Shown here: positions 25,601-34,568 of the stretch, in pieces
How the letters are laid out: each line of letters starts with the position of its first letter
Position numbering within the stretch: the stretch's first letter is position 1
Translations under genes and position numbers: made by a program
From: Natronosalvus rutilus
Lineage (GTDB): Archaea > Halobacteriota > Halobacteria > Halobacteriales > Natrialbaceae
NCBI RefSeq assembly: GCF_024204665.1
Contig: NZ_CP100355.1
Coordinates: 620,001-684,000, forward strand
Length of the DNA stretch: 64,000 bases
Direction of reading: 5' to 3'
Notes under the pieces: generated by a model
The model's database searches: none
What the model was told of the DNA's origin: nothing
The model's input: only the letters and a program-made list of their open reading frames with translations

Positions 25601-25683
25601 CCCGATCGATTGCCGGGCACTGATCCCGAGACCAGCTCGCCGCCTTCCACACGCTTATTCGCGTCCCTGTGGTAGCACGTTCT

Positions 25684-26274
25684 ATGACGGACGTACTGAT
25701 CGTCGGCGGCGGTCCAGCTGGATTGAGCGCGGCCATGTTCACCGGAAAGAACGGCCTCGAGACGACCGTCTACGACACGGACGCGACGTGGATGCACAAG
25801 GCCCACCTGTTCAACTACCCCGGCGTCCAGTCGATGGACGGCTCCCGATACCTAGAAACCCTCCGCGAGCAGGTCGACGACTTCGGCGTCGACCGCCAGC
25901 AGGGCGTTGAGGTCACGGGCGTCGAGTCGACGGGCGACGGCTACCGTGTCACGACCGAAGACGGCGAGGAGACGGCTCCGTACCTCGTTCTCGCGACGGG
26001 TGCCAACCGCGACCTCGCGGAGGACCTGGGCTGTGACTTCACGGACGATGACGTCGTCGACGTCGACATCACGATGGAGACCAGCCTCGAGAACGCCTAC
26101 GCCACGGGGGCGATGGGCCGTGCCGAGGAGTGGCAGGCGGTCATCTCGGCGGGCGACGGTGCGGCGGCGGCGCTCAACATCCTGACGAAGGAGAAGGGTG
26201 AGCACTATCACGACTTCGACGTGCCAGACGACGCGACGTCACTGTTTGGGTCGCTGATCGACACGGACGAGTAA
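25684..26274 (+). CDS. Short FAD-binding thioredoxin-reductase-like protein, no redox cysteines
   Basis: 196 residues from the ATG at 25684. Begins TDVLIVGGGPAGLSAAMFTGKNGLETTVYD, the Rossmann dinucleotide motif of FAD proteins. It then has ATGANRDLAEDLG (the ATG motif of flavoprotein reductases) and AYATGAMGRAEEWQAVISAGDGAAAALNIL, the thioredoxin-reductase-like FAD closing motif. The separate NADPH-binding domain of thioredoxin reductase and its CxxC pair are absent. Length is about 60% of a classical TrxR, but the ends are clean, so this is a compact family member and not a truncation. An FAD-dependent oxidoreductase without intrinsic NADPH site is likely; its partner is unknown. Confidence 0.85.
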   Translation: MTDVLIVGGGPAGLSAAMFTGKNGLETTVYDTDATWMHKAHLFNYPGVQSMDGSRYLETLREQVDDFGVDRQQGVEVTGVESTGDGYRVTTEDGEETAPYLVLATGANRDLAEDLGCDFTDDDVVDVDITMETSLENAYATGAMGRAEEWQAVISAGDGAAAALNILTKEKGEHYHDFDVPDDATSLFGSLIDTDE

Positions 26275-26353
26275 GGCGCTCTCGAATCGCTCGAGTTCCG
26301 GACTCGCGTTTCCGTATTCGGTCCTGGACTCGAGCAGACTGCGACCGTTCTAT

Positions 26354-26947
26354 TCAGTTCTCGCTGTTGTCGATGGCCGTCTCGAACCCCTCGTCGGTTC
26401 GGACGACGCCAGCGGCACAGACGGCGTGTTCGAACTCGGCCTCGAGCGCCTCGCTCGCCGCGTCCAGGGCGTCCGTTGGCTCGAAGTCGTACGTTTCGGG
26501 GGTGGCTTTCTCGTAGGTGGCCACGAGTGTCGGATCCTCGACAGCTTTGACGAGCAGGGCGTCCCGACGGATGGTGGCGACCAAGGCCTCGCCGTCGGCG
26601 TCGATGGTCGCCGCAATGCGGGGCGTGTCGTAGTCGTCCTTCTCGAAGTCGAGCGCGAGCAACGCCGTGGCGAGCGCGTCTCGAGCGGGATAGCCCAGCT
26701 CGAGTTTCTCCGCGATGGGGTCGACGTGGGAGCCGTTACCGAACGCGACCGTTTCGCCGGTCGGCGTCTCCACGATGCGCAGGCAGTTGTAGGCGACGTA
26801 GGGGTTGTCCGTCTCGGGCGCGTCGGGGGTGGGGCCGACGGTGAGCGCGTCCTCGCGGGCGGTAATCTGGCGATTGGGGAACGAGCGAGAGGAGACGCGG
26901 TAGGCGCCCGCGTCCGGGCCGACGACGACGAATCGTCCGACGTACAT
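26354..26947 (-). CDS. purO: IMP cyclohydrolase, archaeal PurO type
   Basis: 197 residues from the ATG at 26947 ([35 protein letters not shown]). It catalyses the last step of purine synthesis, closing FAICAR to IMP, in archaea that lack the bacterial PurH. The conserved N-terminus GRFxVxGPD...[34 protein letters not shown] and the central [27 protein letters not shown] block (here [24 protein letters not shown]) match PurO (about 200 residues). An upstream extension of the frame (to 27253) overlaps the divergent cupin gene and is rejected. Divergent from the cupin-zinc-ribbon gene. Confidence 0.92.
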   Translation of the reverse strand: MYVGRFVVVGPDAGAYRVSSRSFPNRQITAREDALTVGPTPDAPETDNPYVAYNCLRIVETPTGETVAFGNGSHVDPIAEKLELGYPARDALATALLALDFEKDDYDTPRIAATIDADGEALVATIRRDALLVKAVEDPTLVATYEKATPETYDFEPTDALDAASEALEAEFEHAVCAAGVVRTDEGFETAIDNSEN

Positions 26948-27097
26948 ACGCGTTCGTGTGCATCTCGAGGGAAAATAGGTGTCGATGTATGCACGACCGT
27001 CCTGGTTCGGCGCCACCATCGATGTCGGTCGGGCGCTCCCACCGGCTGTCGATCGTTCTGACCCCGATTTTATCGTCCTGGGGCGAAACGTTCGCGT

Positions 27098-27724
27098 ATG
27101 CAACCCGTCGAGCTCGATGCCCTCGATCCCGTCGAGTTCGCCGACGGTGGTCGACGGCGGGAACTCTCGAGCGTGCTGGGAACGACGGACCTCGCAATCA
27201 ACGAGTACCGGATCCCGCCGGACGGCGAGTTTCCAGGGGATTTGCACGCACACCTCGACCAGGAGGAGGTGTTCGTGGTTCTGTCGGGCGTCGCGACGTT
27301 CGAGACGCTGTCAGGCACGGTCACCGTTGCGGAACACGAGGCGATGCGATTCGGTCGCGGAACCTTTCAATCCGGCAAAAACGGTGGCGACGCGGAACTG
27401 GTGGTACTTGCACTCGGCGCACCACGGGAAACCGAGGACGTCCGGGTGCCAGCTTCCTGTCCGGATTGCGGCGACGAACCCCTGCGACTGCGAACCGACG
27501 GGAAGGAGGTCGCCTTCGAGTGTCCGAACTGCGGCAGTACGTTTGACCCCGACCCCTGCCCAGGCTGTGGGGGCGAGGACCTCGCGTTCGCTCGAGGGGC
27601 GGATACCGACGGCAGCATCGAGTCGGCGGTCGTTCGCTGTCGAGGCTGTGAGGAGACGCTCGAGGAACCGCCACTTTCCGAGCGATGGTCGTCCCGCCCA
27701 ACCCGAGACGACAGCCATAAGTAG
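27098..27724 (+). CDS. Cupin domain fused to double zinc ribbon
   Basis: 208 residues. Residues about 30-110 are a cupin ([58 protein letters not shown]) whose HAHLDQEE metal motif is complete. Residues about 120-190 hold four CxxC zinc-binding knuckles ([20 protein letters not shown] and CRGCEE), forming two zinc ribbons. Cupin plus ribbons suggests a small regulatory or metal-handling protein, possibly an enzyme tethered to nucleic acid, but no function is known to me. Divergent from purO, and followed within 30 bp by the tRNA-Gln gene on the same strand. Confidence 0.8.
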   Translation: MQPVELDALDPVEFADGGRRRELSSVLGTTDLAINEYRIPPDGEFPGDLHAHLDQEEVFVVLSGVATFETLSGTVTVAEHEAMRFGRGTFQSGKNGGDAELVVLALGAPRETEDVRVPASCPDCGDEPLRLRTDGKEVAFECPNCGSTFDPDPCPGCGGEDLAFARGADTDGSIESAVVRCRGCEETLEEPPLSERWSSRPTRDDSHK

Positions 27725-27753
27725 TGGCCGCGCGAATCTCGTTCTGCGCTCGC

Positions 27754-27826
27754 AGACCCATGGGGTAGCGGCCAATCCTGAAGCCTTCTGGGGGCTTCGA
27801 CCCAGGTTCGAATCCTGGTGGGTCTA
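27754..27826 (+). tRNA. tRNA-Gln (anticodon CTG)
   Basis: A 73-nt cloverleaf. Acceptor stem AGACCCA pairs perfectly with TGGGTCT, with A as discriminator. The D-arm contains GGGTAGCGGCCAATCC. Anticodon stem AAGCC/GGCTT encloses loop TTCTGGG (anticodon CTG, reading CAG). The T-arm is CCAGG-TTCGAAT-CCTGG. CCA is not encoded. No intron is seen. It is 29 bp downstream of the cupin-zinc-ribbon gene and may share its transcript. Confidence 0.93.
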
Positions 27827-27873
27827 CTTCTCGTACTTCGACTCGAGCTCGACCGTAGCCCTTGCTAGCGGTT

Positions 27874-27893
27874 TCCACTCGAAATGAAGGGGT
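27874..27893 (+). other. ORB-like element downstream of tRNA-Gln
   Basis: TCCACTCGAAATGAAGGGGT, one or two mismatches from the boxes at 13501-13520 and 13815-13834 (AT for AC in the core). It lies 47 bp after the tRNA and 75 bp before the rhodanese gene. Isolated; function unknown. Confidence 0.4.
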
Positions 27894-27968
27894 TCTCTCA
27901 TCGAAATTACCGGCGAGATCGAGGTTCGCACCAGAAGGTTTAGACGGTGGCACGACCTGAAAACCCGT

Positions 27969-28688
27969 ATGCGACGACGTACGGTTCTCGGTGCGGTCGG
28001 GATCGCTTCGATATCGGGTCTATCGGGCTGTCTCGGATCGATCCTCGAGGACGAGGACTCGCCTGGCGGAGACGCGACGAACGACGAGGGCTACGACACG
28101 GAATCGCAGGGCGGTCAGACTGTCCCCCTGGTCCCGCTCGAGGACGCCTACGAGTGGTACGAGGCCGACGAGGCGGAGTTCCTCGACACGCGCGGGGCGG
28201 GACAGTACGGCGCCTCGCACATCGAAGGGGCGCACCTGAGCACGGCGCCCGACGGCGTCGAGGACGACCCGACGAAGGAGTGGAGCGAGGACACCCGGAT
28301 CGTCACCTACTGCGGGTGTCCGCACTCGCTGGCCGTCCTCCGGGCGAGTGAACTGCTCGCGAACGGCTTCGAGAACGTCTACGCGCTCGACGAGGGGTAC
28401 AACGGGTGGACCGACGCGGGCTATCCGACCGTGGGTGAGAGCGCCGAGTCCATCCCGACTTTCGAGATCGTCGGTCGGTCCTCGCCGGACCACGAGGGCG
28501 AGTACGTCTGGCTCTCGACGCTCGACGAATCCCAGCAGGAGATCTCGCAGGTCGAGGCCGACGGCTCCTACGAACTCCTCGTCCGCTTTGCTGACGTCGA
28601 CGAGGAGACCGTCCTGTCGCTCGAGGCACCGGACTACGCGCTCGAGGCGACCCTCGGCGAGTTGACGAGCGGCGTCGTGGACGCCTGA
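27969..28688 (+). CDS. Rhodanese-domain Tat lipoprotein
   Basis: 239 residues. MRRRTVLGAVGIASISGLSGC carries a twin-arginine motif and lipobox (LSGC, Cys21), followed by an acidic linker. A single rhodanese domain (about 55-160) contains FLDTRGAGQYGASHIEGAHL and the active-site loop VTYCGCPHSLAV, whose first Cys sits in the catalytic position, so sulfur-transfer or persulfide binding at the cell surface is possible. The last ~75 residues are a beta-rich domain (VWLSTLDESQQEISQVEADGSYELLVRFADVDEETVLSLEAPD) with no match I recognise. TTTAGAC (27938-27944) is a likely promoter about 28 nt upstream. Confidence 0.85.
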   Translation: MRRRTVLGAVGIASISGLSGCLGSILEDEDSPGGDATNDEGYDTESQGGQTVPLVPLEDAYEWYEADEAEFLDTRGAGQYGASHIEGAHLSTAPDGVEDDPTKEWSEDTRIVTYCGCPHSLAVLRASELLANGFENVYALDEGYNGWTDAGYPTVGESAESIPTFEIVGRSSPDHEGEYVWLSTLDESQQEISQVEADGSYELLVRFADVDEETVLSLEAPDYALEATLGELTSGVVDA

Positions 28689-28897
28689 CGGACGTTCGAC
28701 GTTTTTCCCCTCGGATTCTGTACTGGTTTGCATGCCCTCTGCTCGACTCACGCTCTCCGCGTCGGCGTCGATTCGAGACGGCCCGCGCACCGAATTTCCC
28801 TGAACAGTCAGTATCGGCTGACCGAGGGTTTAGGCTACTCGAGCCCCTATTACTGTCGAATAGCCCGACGACCGCACCCACCACTATCGACGCATCC

Positions 28898-29527
28898 ATG
28901 AACACAGTCGCGTCACCGAAAGCATCGCTTCCCCTCCCGCCCCGCCGACACCTCGACGACCGGTCGGTCCGGGCGCGAACCGACCGCATGTCCGTGCTCT
29001 CGCTCGGCGACGGCCTCTACGAGGTCGAAGCCGGCAGCGGCGCAACCTACCTGGTCGACCTCGAGGCCGGCCGGTGTACCTGTCCCGACCACGTCTTCCG
29101 GGACGCCCGCTGTAAGCACGTTCGCCGAATCGCTATCGAGATCACCGAGGGACGGACGCCACCGCCGGGCCAGCTCGCTGTCCCCTGTTTCGACTGTGGC
29201 GACCCGACGTTCGTCGACGAGGACGGCCCGGAAGCCGACGGTCCGGCCTACTGCGACGAGCACGCCGTCTACCCAGGCGATCGCGTCCGCGATCGGGAAA
29301 CCGGCGACCGCCTGACGGTCGTCGACGTCTCGGATCTCCGGGCCGACGCCGTCCACATCAGTGCCGCCGACACCTCCGTCGCCGACTACGTCACCAACAG
29401 GCGCTACGACCCCGACGTGCCGGTCGTCGGCGCGGTGTACCCCCACGCCACGGTCGCCCGAAACGGTCCCGTTCCCGAGTCGCTGCGGGTGTACGTCTTC
29501 CCGCGGACGCGCCTCGAGAAGGTCTGA
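28898..29527 (+). CDS. SWIM zinc-finger protein
   Basis: 209 residues. A SWIM-type zinc finger is clear: CTCPDHVFRDARCKHVRRI (CxC then CxH, about 66-84), a motif that binds DNA or protein and accompanies archaeal recombination or recovery proteins. A second cluster, CFDCGDPTFVDEDGPEADGPAYCDEH (about 103-127), is a further probable zinc site. The C-terminal part has a small beta domain (GDRVRDRETGDRLTVVDVSDLRADAVHI). The start at 28898 gives the usual haloarchaeal N-terminus MNTVASPKASLPLPPRRH; an internal Met at 28988 is possible. It stands alone. Function unknown; the SWIM domain suggests a DNA-linked role. Confidence 0.85.
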   Translation: MNTVASPKASLPLPPRRHLDDRSVRARTDRMSVLSLGDGLYEVEAGSGATYLVDLEAGRCTCPDHVFRDARCKHVRRIAIEITEGRTPPPGQLAVPCFDCGDPTFVDEDGPEADGPAYCDEHAVYPGDRVRDRETGDRLTVVDVSDLRADAVHISAADTSVADYVTNRRYDPDVPVVGAVYPHATVARNGPVPESLRVYVFPRTRLEKV

Positions 29528-29636
29528 CCTCCATCCTGCGCTCCGTCAGGACGCCAGCTACTTCGACAACCAGGCGAAACGCCATACCCGTTGGTTCCGC
29601 CTCGTTTTATCGTCATCCGAATCCGAGTAGTCGAGT

Positions 29637-31484
29637 ATGACGATCACGGACGACCGAATCGATTACGGCGCCCTCGAGGAGGGCCGTCACGTCAACTACT
29701 GGACCCTCGACCGAACGCTCCAGCGCGAGGTCGCCCGCATCTACACCGAGGACGAACTCGAGTGGGCCCGCCCGCGCCTCGAGTCCTTCGGCGACCTCGT
29801 CGGGCACACGGTCGCCGACAACGCGGACGTGATCGACGATCACGGCCCGGAACTCGAGCCCTACGACAAACACGGGGAGATTCAGAACCGGGTTCGCTAC
29901 CCACCCGAACAGCTCGAGAACGAGCGACTGGTCTACGAGTCGGGAATCGTCGCCGACGCGTTCGAGGCCCCGCCTGGTCGCGACGAGCCGATGCCTCTAG
30001 CGTACAACCTCGCGATGCAGTACCTGCTCTGTTACGCCGACGTCGGTTTCGACTGCCCAGTCGCGATGACCGCCGGCGCCGCGCTGGTCCTCGAGAAGTT
30101 CGACGACGGAAGCCTCGAGTCTTACTACGACGGCCTGACGAGTCGCACATACGACGACTTGATCGAGGGGGCGATGTTCCTTACGGAGAAGCAGGGCGGC
30201 AGCGACGTCGGTGCCACCGAAACCCGCGCTGAGTGGGACGATGACGCTGAGTGCTACCGCCTCACCGGCGAGAAATGGTTCTGCTCGAACGTCGACGCCC
30301 AGGGGACGCTCGTGCTCGCCCGAATCGAAGGCGCCCCCGACGGCACGAGCGGGCTCTCGCTGTTTCTCGTTCCACACGAACTCGAGGGGGAGCTAAACGA
30401 TCAGCTGTATCGCCGCCTGAAGGACAAACTGGGAACCATCGCGGTTCCAACGGGCGAAGTCGAGTTCCGGGGTGCGAAGGCATTTCTCGTCGGCGAACCA
30501 GAGAATGGGTTCCGGCAGATGGCCGAGATGCTCAACCTCGAGCGCCTCTCGAACGCCGCGGCGTCGTGCGGGCTCATTGGCCGGGCGCTGCTCGAGAGCA
30601 AGGTCAGGGCGGGGAATCGGGAAGCCTTCGGGAAACCGATCGACCAGCACCCGCTGATGCGCCAGGACCTGGTCGATATGGCCGTCGACCACGAGGCGGC
30701 GACGGCGTTCACGATGGAGGCCGCGCGGCTGTTCTCGATTCGGGAGCGGGCCGAGCGAGCGGCGCGTGGGGACCTCGAAATTCCGGACGACCGCCTCGAG
30801 GAACTCGAAACCGAAGGGGAACACGCCTACCGACTCATGCGACTCCTGATCCCCATCGCGAAAGCCCGGACGGGCCGGATGGCCGTCGGCACCGCCTCCT
30901 ACGCGATGGAGATCCAGGGCGGCAACGGTTACGTGAACGACTTCGTGACCAACCGCCTGCTACGCGACGCCCAGGTGCTCCCCATCTGGGAGGGGACCGA
31001 GAACGTCCTCTCGCTCGACGTGCTCCGCGCGCTCGATCGCGAGGCCGCTCACGAACCGTTCCTCGAGGTCGTGGAGGCGCGGCTCGAGGCCGTTTCGCAC
31101 CCGCTCATCGCTGATTCCGCCGAGGCGATCGAGAGGGAGTTTCAGGACCTCGGAACCGCCCTCGCCACGCTGGCGACGAAGGATGGCGAGTACGCCCAGC
31201 TCCAGGCCAAAGAACTGACTCACTACGTCTTCGACGTCTTCACCGCGGCGCTGTTGCTCGGGGAGGCTCAGCGTGCGCTCGAGGGCCAGCGTGATGGATG
31301 CGACGGCGGCGAGCCCGACGCCCGCCTCGCACTCGTCGCTCGGCGATTCGTCGACCGACAGTTCGGCACTCGGGCAGCCCGCGGGCTCACGAGCGGCGAC
31401 CGGTTCGCGCTCGAGCACTTCGACGCCGTAGTTGGCTACGAACCGGTCGATCCGGCGACCCTCGATCGACCGGAAACCCAGTAA
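29637..31484 (+). CDS. Acyl-CoA dehydrogenase, AidB-like
   Basis: 615 residues, longer than short-chain acyl-CoA dehydrogenases (about 380) and in the range of AidB-type enzymes (about 540-600). FAD and substrate blocks are visible: LTEKQGGSDVGATETRAEW, YRLTGEKWFCSNVDAQGTLVLARIEG, LFLVPHEL, RLSNAAASCGLIGRALLESKVRAGNREAFGKPIDQHPLMRQDLVDM, and the C-terminal MEIQGGNGYVNDFVTNRLLRDAQVLPIWEGTENVLSLDVLRAL. Whether it oxidises an acyl-CoA or acts as an alkylation-response protein cannot be told from sequence. It is a single gene, with no thiolase or CoA ligase next to it. Confidence 0.9.
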   Translation: MTITDDRIDYGALEEGRHVNYWTLDRTLQREVARIYTEDELEWARPRLESFGDLVGHTVADNADVIDDHGPELEPYDKHGEIQNRVRYPPEQLENERLVYESGIVADAFEAPPGRDEPMPLAYNLAMQYLLCYADVGFDCPVAMTAGAALVLEKFDDGSLESYYDGLTSRTYDDLIEGAMFLTEKQGGSDVGATETRAEWDDDAECYRLTGEKWFCSNVDAQGTLVLARIEGAPDGTSGLSLFLVPHELEGELNDQLYRRLKDKLGTIAVPTGEVEFRGAKAFLVGEPENGFRQMAEMLNLERLSNAAASCGLIGRALLESKVRAGNREAFGKPIDQHPLMRQDLVDMAVDHEAATAFTMEAARLFSIRERAERAARGDLEIPDDRLEELETEGEHAYRLMRLLIPIAKARTGRMAVGTASYAMEIQGGNGYVNDFVTNRLLRDAQVLPIWEGTENVLSLDVLRALDREAAHEPFLEVVEARLEAVSHPLIADSAEAIEREFQDLGTALATLATKDGEYAQLQAKELTHYVFDVFTAALLLGEAQRALEGQRDGCDGGEPDARLALVARRFVDRQFGTRAARGLTSGDRFALEHFDAVVGYEPVDPATLDRPETQ

Positions 31485-31762
31485 CGGCGGGCCAGAACCG
31501 CGGCTAGCAAAGTTGATAGCAGCCGTAGTCGAATTCTCGAACCGGATCGACAGTCACTAGAGAACGCGGCGACCACGACACCGCTCGAGAACGCACTCTA
31601 ATCGAGCGATCCATCCCTACTATCAATTGTTTCACGTATAGAAATCGCCACGTAGTCTCGCTCGACCTGATCGGGACCCGCTCTCTCCTACTCGGATTCC
31701 ATCGAGTCTGCCACCGTCGATTCGGCGTCTCGAGACCGGGCTCGAGCGTCGCCGTCCATGCC

Positions 31763-32284
31763 TTACTCGAGCATCGTCGCCGCTTCCTCGACGTCCATCA
31801 CGCCCTGCTCGACCGCCTGGAGGACGCGCATGATTTCGGGATCCGGTCCCGGGTCAGTGGCGTCTCCGACCTCCCCGAGGGTGACCTTCTGTGAGCGGCC
31901 GACGAACTCGTCGAAGTCGGTGCCCTCGGCGACGGCGGTCTCCTTTTTCACGCGGTAGTTCCCGCCGTCGGTGACGTGGAGGTCGCCGGGGTGGAAGAAG
32001 TACCAGTCCTCGCGGTCGAACCGGACGCCGATACGGGGTTTCGCGCCGAAGTTCTGCGCGAAGTAGATGAGCGCTTCGACCTCCTCGCCGGTGAGGTAGA
32101 TGGGGTTGCCGGCGCTCGATTTGGCCTCGATCGCGTAGAACGTCTCGCCGTCGCCGGCGAGCACGTCGGGCAGTTCGCGTTCGGTCGCGGAGCCGCTGGC
32201 GGGCGCTCGCATGACGGCGAACCCGGCTTCGTCGAGCAGGTTGACGAGTTCGCGTTCCCGGCGGTCGCCCTTCGCCTGAGACAT
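31763..32284 (-). CDS. hjc: Holliday junction resolvase Hjc
   Basis: 173 residues from the ATG at 32284 ([46 protein letters not shown]). Catalytic pattern of the archaeal Hjc nuclease: RERELV with its Glu, ELPDVL with Asp and AIEAKSS with Glu-x-Lys (about residues 13, 40 and 53-55). It cleaves four-way junctions in recombination. The C-terminal ~45 residues form an extra tail (about 125-173) ending in a UBA-like [24 protein letters not shown]. The gene-free stretch before 31763 (31485-31762) shows nothing recognisable. Confidence 0.93.
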   Translation of the reverse strand: MSQAKGDRRERELVNLLDEAGFAVMRAPASGSATERELPDVLAGDGETFYAIEAKSSAGNPIYLTGEEVEALIYFAQNFGAKPRIGVRFDREDWYFFHPGDLHVTDGGNYRVKKETAVAEGTDFDEFVGRSQKVTLGEVGDATDPGPDPEIMRVLQAVEQGVMDVEEAATMLE

Positions 32285-32403
32285 ATACCCCTGTCTCGTC
32301 ACCGGATCGTTATAAACGGGCCGACCGCTTCCGCGTCGCGCTCCGCGATCGCCTTTCGATGGCCAGCATCCGACTTAGGATACTCGGCGGTGGACGCGAC
32401 CGT

Positions 32404-33297
32404 ATGGCGTCGAACACGCTCGATGGTCGGGACCGGGCCGTCCTCGAGGCGCTCCGGGACGGCACGTCCGACATCGAACGCCTCGCGTCGACGCTCGAGG
32501 CGAACCGGGACGCCCTCGAGGAACGTCTCTCTCGGCTCGCGGACAACGGACTCGTGAACCGCGGCGACGACGGGTACGCGCTCACCGACAACGGCCGGCG
32601 CGTCCTCGAAGCGACCCCCGTCGACGGGCGTGATTACCGGATCGACACCCCCGACGAGGTCGAACGGGCACTCGAGTCGCGCGACTTGCGACCGGACGAG
32701 GCGTCGGCCGTCCGTGCGGCGTTCTCGTTCCTCCGGTACTGGGGAGAGGCCACGGCCGCGGAGGTAATCGACGCGGCCTACAGCGAGGTCCCCGTGGGCT
32801 ACGAGTCGGCCGAGCGGTGGTGGTCCGGGTGCGTTCGCGATCACCTCGAGGCCCTGCCGACCGTCACGCAATCGGGCGACGAGGACCTCGGTGAACAGTG
32901 GCGCTACGAGGGGACTCCGGCTATCGACAGTCCGGAAGACGGCGACGGGCGAGACGTTCCGGACCCGCCCTCGGTTCGCCACTCGATCGGGAGCGCCCGA
33001 CACGCCCTCGAGAGCCTCGAACCCTCGCCAGCGGAGCGAGCGACTGCTCGGGCGGCGTTCGTCGTGCTCGCCGAGCGCGGACGGGCAACGGTCGACGACC
33101 TCCTCGAAGCGATCGAGGACGGGCACTCGACGGAACACGAGTCGAGCGACGGCTCAGTCGAGGCGCTTTCGTCCCTCCTCCTCGAGATTCCCGGCGTTTC
33201 GCGGGTCGGCGAAACCGAGGGCGCCGACGCCGCTCCCGTCCTGCGATACGAGCCGGCGCCCGAAGACATCGAATCAGACCGACGCGACTCGAGTTGA
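32404..33297 (+). CDS. Winged-helix protein, function unknown
   Basis: 297 residues from the ATG at 32404. The N-terminal ~75 residues are a winged helix (LDGRDRAVLEALRDGTSDIERLASTLEANRDALEERLSRLADNGLVNRGDDGYALTDNGRRVLEA). The middle and C-terminal parts contain two further helical segments of about 50 residues (DEASAVRAAFSFLRYWGEATAAEVIDAAY; PAERATARAAFVVLAERGRATVDDLLEAIE) that resemble each other (xAxRAAFxxL...ATxxDxxxA). Likely a DNA-binding regulator; targets unknown. Divergent from hjc across about 120 bp, which probably holds both promoters. Confidence 0.75.
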   Translation: MASNTLDGRDRAVLEALRDGTSDIERLASTLEANRDALEERLSRLADNGLVNRGDDGYALTDNGRRVLEATPVDGRDYRIDTPDEVERALESRDLRPDEASAVRAAFSFLRYWGEATAAEVIDAAYSEVPVGYESAERWWSGCVRDHLEALPTVTQSGDEDLGEQWRYEGTPAIDSPEDGDGRDVPDPPSVRHSIGSARHALESLEPSPAERATARAAFVVLAERGRATVDDLLEAIEDGHSTEHESSDGSVEALSSLLLEIPGVSRVGETEGADAAPVLRYEPAPEDIESDRRDSS

Positions 33298-33514
33298 AGG
33301 ACTTCGGTCCGCGGGTTGCGTGAGCAGCGATCACCTGTTTGTCGCCGAAGCGTGTCGATCAACCCATGAGCAACACCGACCGAGTGCTCGAGCAGTCGTG
33401 AGGGCGTTGAGAGCGGTTCGTGAAGAGCAATTGCAGCACGAATCGAGAGGACCGGCTGAGGCAGGACCATGCAGGCACGAATCACTTCGAACGGGCTGTG
33501 ATAGATCGACACGT

Positions 33515-34384
33515 ATGAGTCCAGTATTCACCGCGGACGACGTCGGCAAGTCGGTCGAGACCGCCTCGGGAGATATGGTCGGCCTCGTCACCGCCGTCGA
33601 CCCCGGAACGGCCTACGTCGAACCGGACCCGGAGATGACGGCCTCCACCAGGGCCGCGCTCGGGTGGGGCGGCCGGGAGGACGCCGTTCCCCTCGCAGAC
33701 GACGTCGTCGACCGGGTTACCGACGACGCGGTACTGCTCTCCCCGTCGTTCCCCGGGGAGGACCTGACGAGCGACGCGAGCCCGGCCGACTCGGAGTTGC
33801 CATTGTCGGAAGTCTCGGGGAAGAACACCCCCGCTCCGGACGAGGAGTACACGCCGGGGCAACCGGTCACGACCGACCAGGAGGAACCATCGGCGCCGTC
33901 CGGGGAGGACGATCCGGACCCGGGGGCGGGCGCGGGCGAGCGAATCGACGGCGACGAGGAGCGACGGGGGGAACCAGCCGGCAACCCGGCGAACGTCACG
34001 GACCCCATCGGCGAAATCGACGCCGCAGACGAGACAGATCCGCTCGCAGAGGGCGACTCGAGCGGGTCGGTCGACCCGGCCGCAGACCTCGAGGAACTCG
34101 AGGAGATCGAAGAAGCCCAGCGCCGGGAACTCGAGGTGGATCCGACGGAACTCACGGACCGCGACCCGGAAGCCGAGGTTCGTCCAGGCGAGGACGTCGG
34201 CCAGCGGACCGACGCGGCGGTCGAACCGGATGCGGTTCGCGAGGGGCTCGAAGGCTCGGGGCGTTCGGGCTCCGACGGCGACGAGGCGGAACGCCGAGCG
34301 GAAAGCGACGACGATGAGACACGCCGAACGGAAAGCGGTGACGAGGAGCGGTCCGACGAGCGGGACGGCGAATCGACCCGATAG
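33515..34384 (+). CDS. PRC-barrel-like N-terminus with long acidic tail (paralogue A)
   Basis: 289 residues from the ATG at 33515. The first ~75 residues (FTADDVGKSVETASGDMVGLVTAVDPGTAYVEPDPEMTASTRAALGWGGREDAVPLADDVVDRVTDDAVLL) have the VGKxV...GxxVGxVxxV pattern of PRC-barrel-like beta domains. The rest, about 210 residues, is Glu/Asp/Ser/Pro-rich and probably unfolded, ending in a run of ER and DE pairs (AERRAESDDDETRRTESGDEERS). The first 75 residues match the gene at 38072-38488. No transmembrane segment. It lies just upstream of the PAS kinase. Function unknown. Confidence 0.8.
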   Translation: MSPVFTADDVGKSVETASGDMVGLVTAVDPGTAYVEPDPEMTASTRAALGWGGREDAVPLADDVVDRVTDDAVLLSPSFPGEDLTSDASPADSELPLSEVSGKNTPAPDEEYTPGQPVTTDQEEPSAPSGEDDPDPGAGAGERIDGDEERRGEPAGNPANVTDPIGEIDAADETDPLAEGDSSGSVDPAADLEELEEIEEAQRRELEVDPTELTDRDPEAEVRPGEDVGQRTDAAVEPDAVREGLEGSGRSGSDGDEAERRAESDDDETRRTESGDEERSDERDGESTR

Positions 34385-34568
34385 AGGTCTCGCCCCGTCG
34401 GCGCTACCTTCGTTCACATTCCCTCCGCTTCTTTTCCGACACCGATTGCAGCGAACGCTCTACCGCCTATCCGCCGGCTCCCTCGACCCCCGAGGACGCG
34501 CCGAATCCATCCATCGATGCAGCCAGCGACGGGGAGTGTTTATCACCACCAGCATTGTGCACGCAGTC

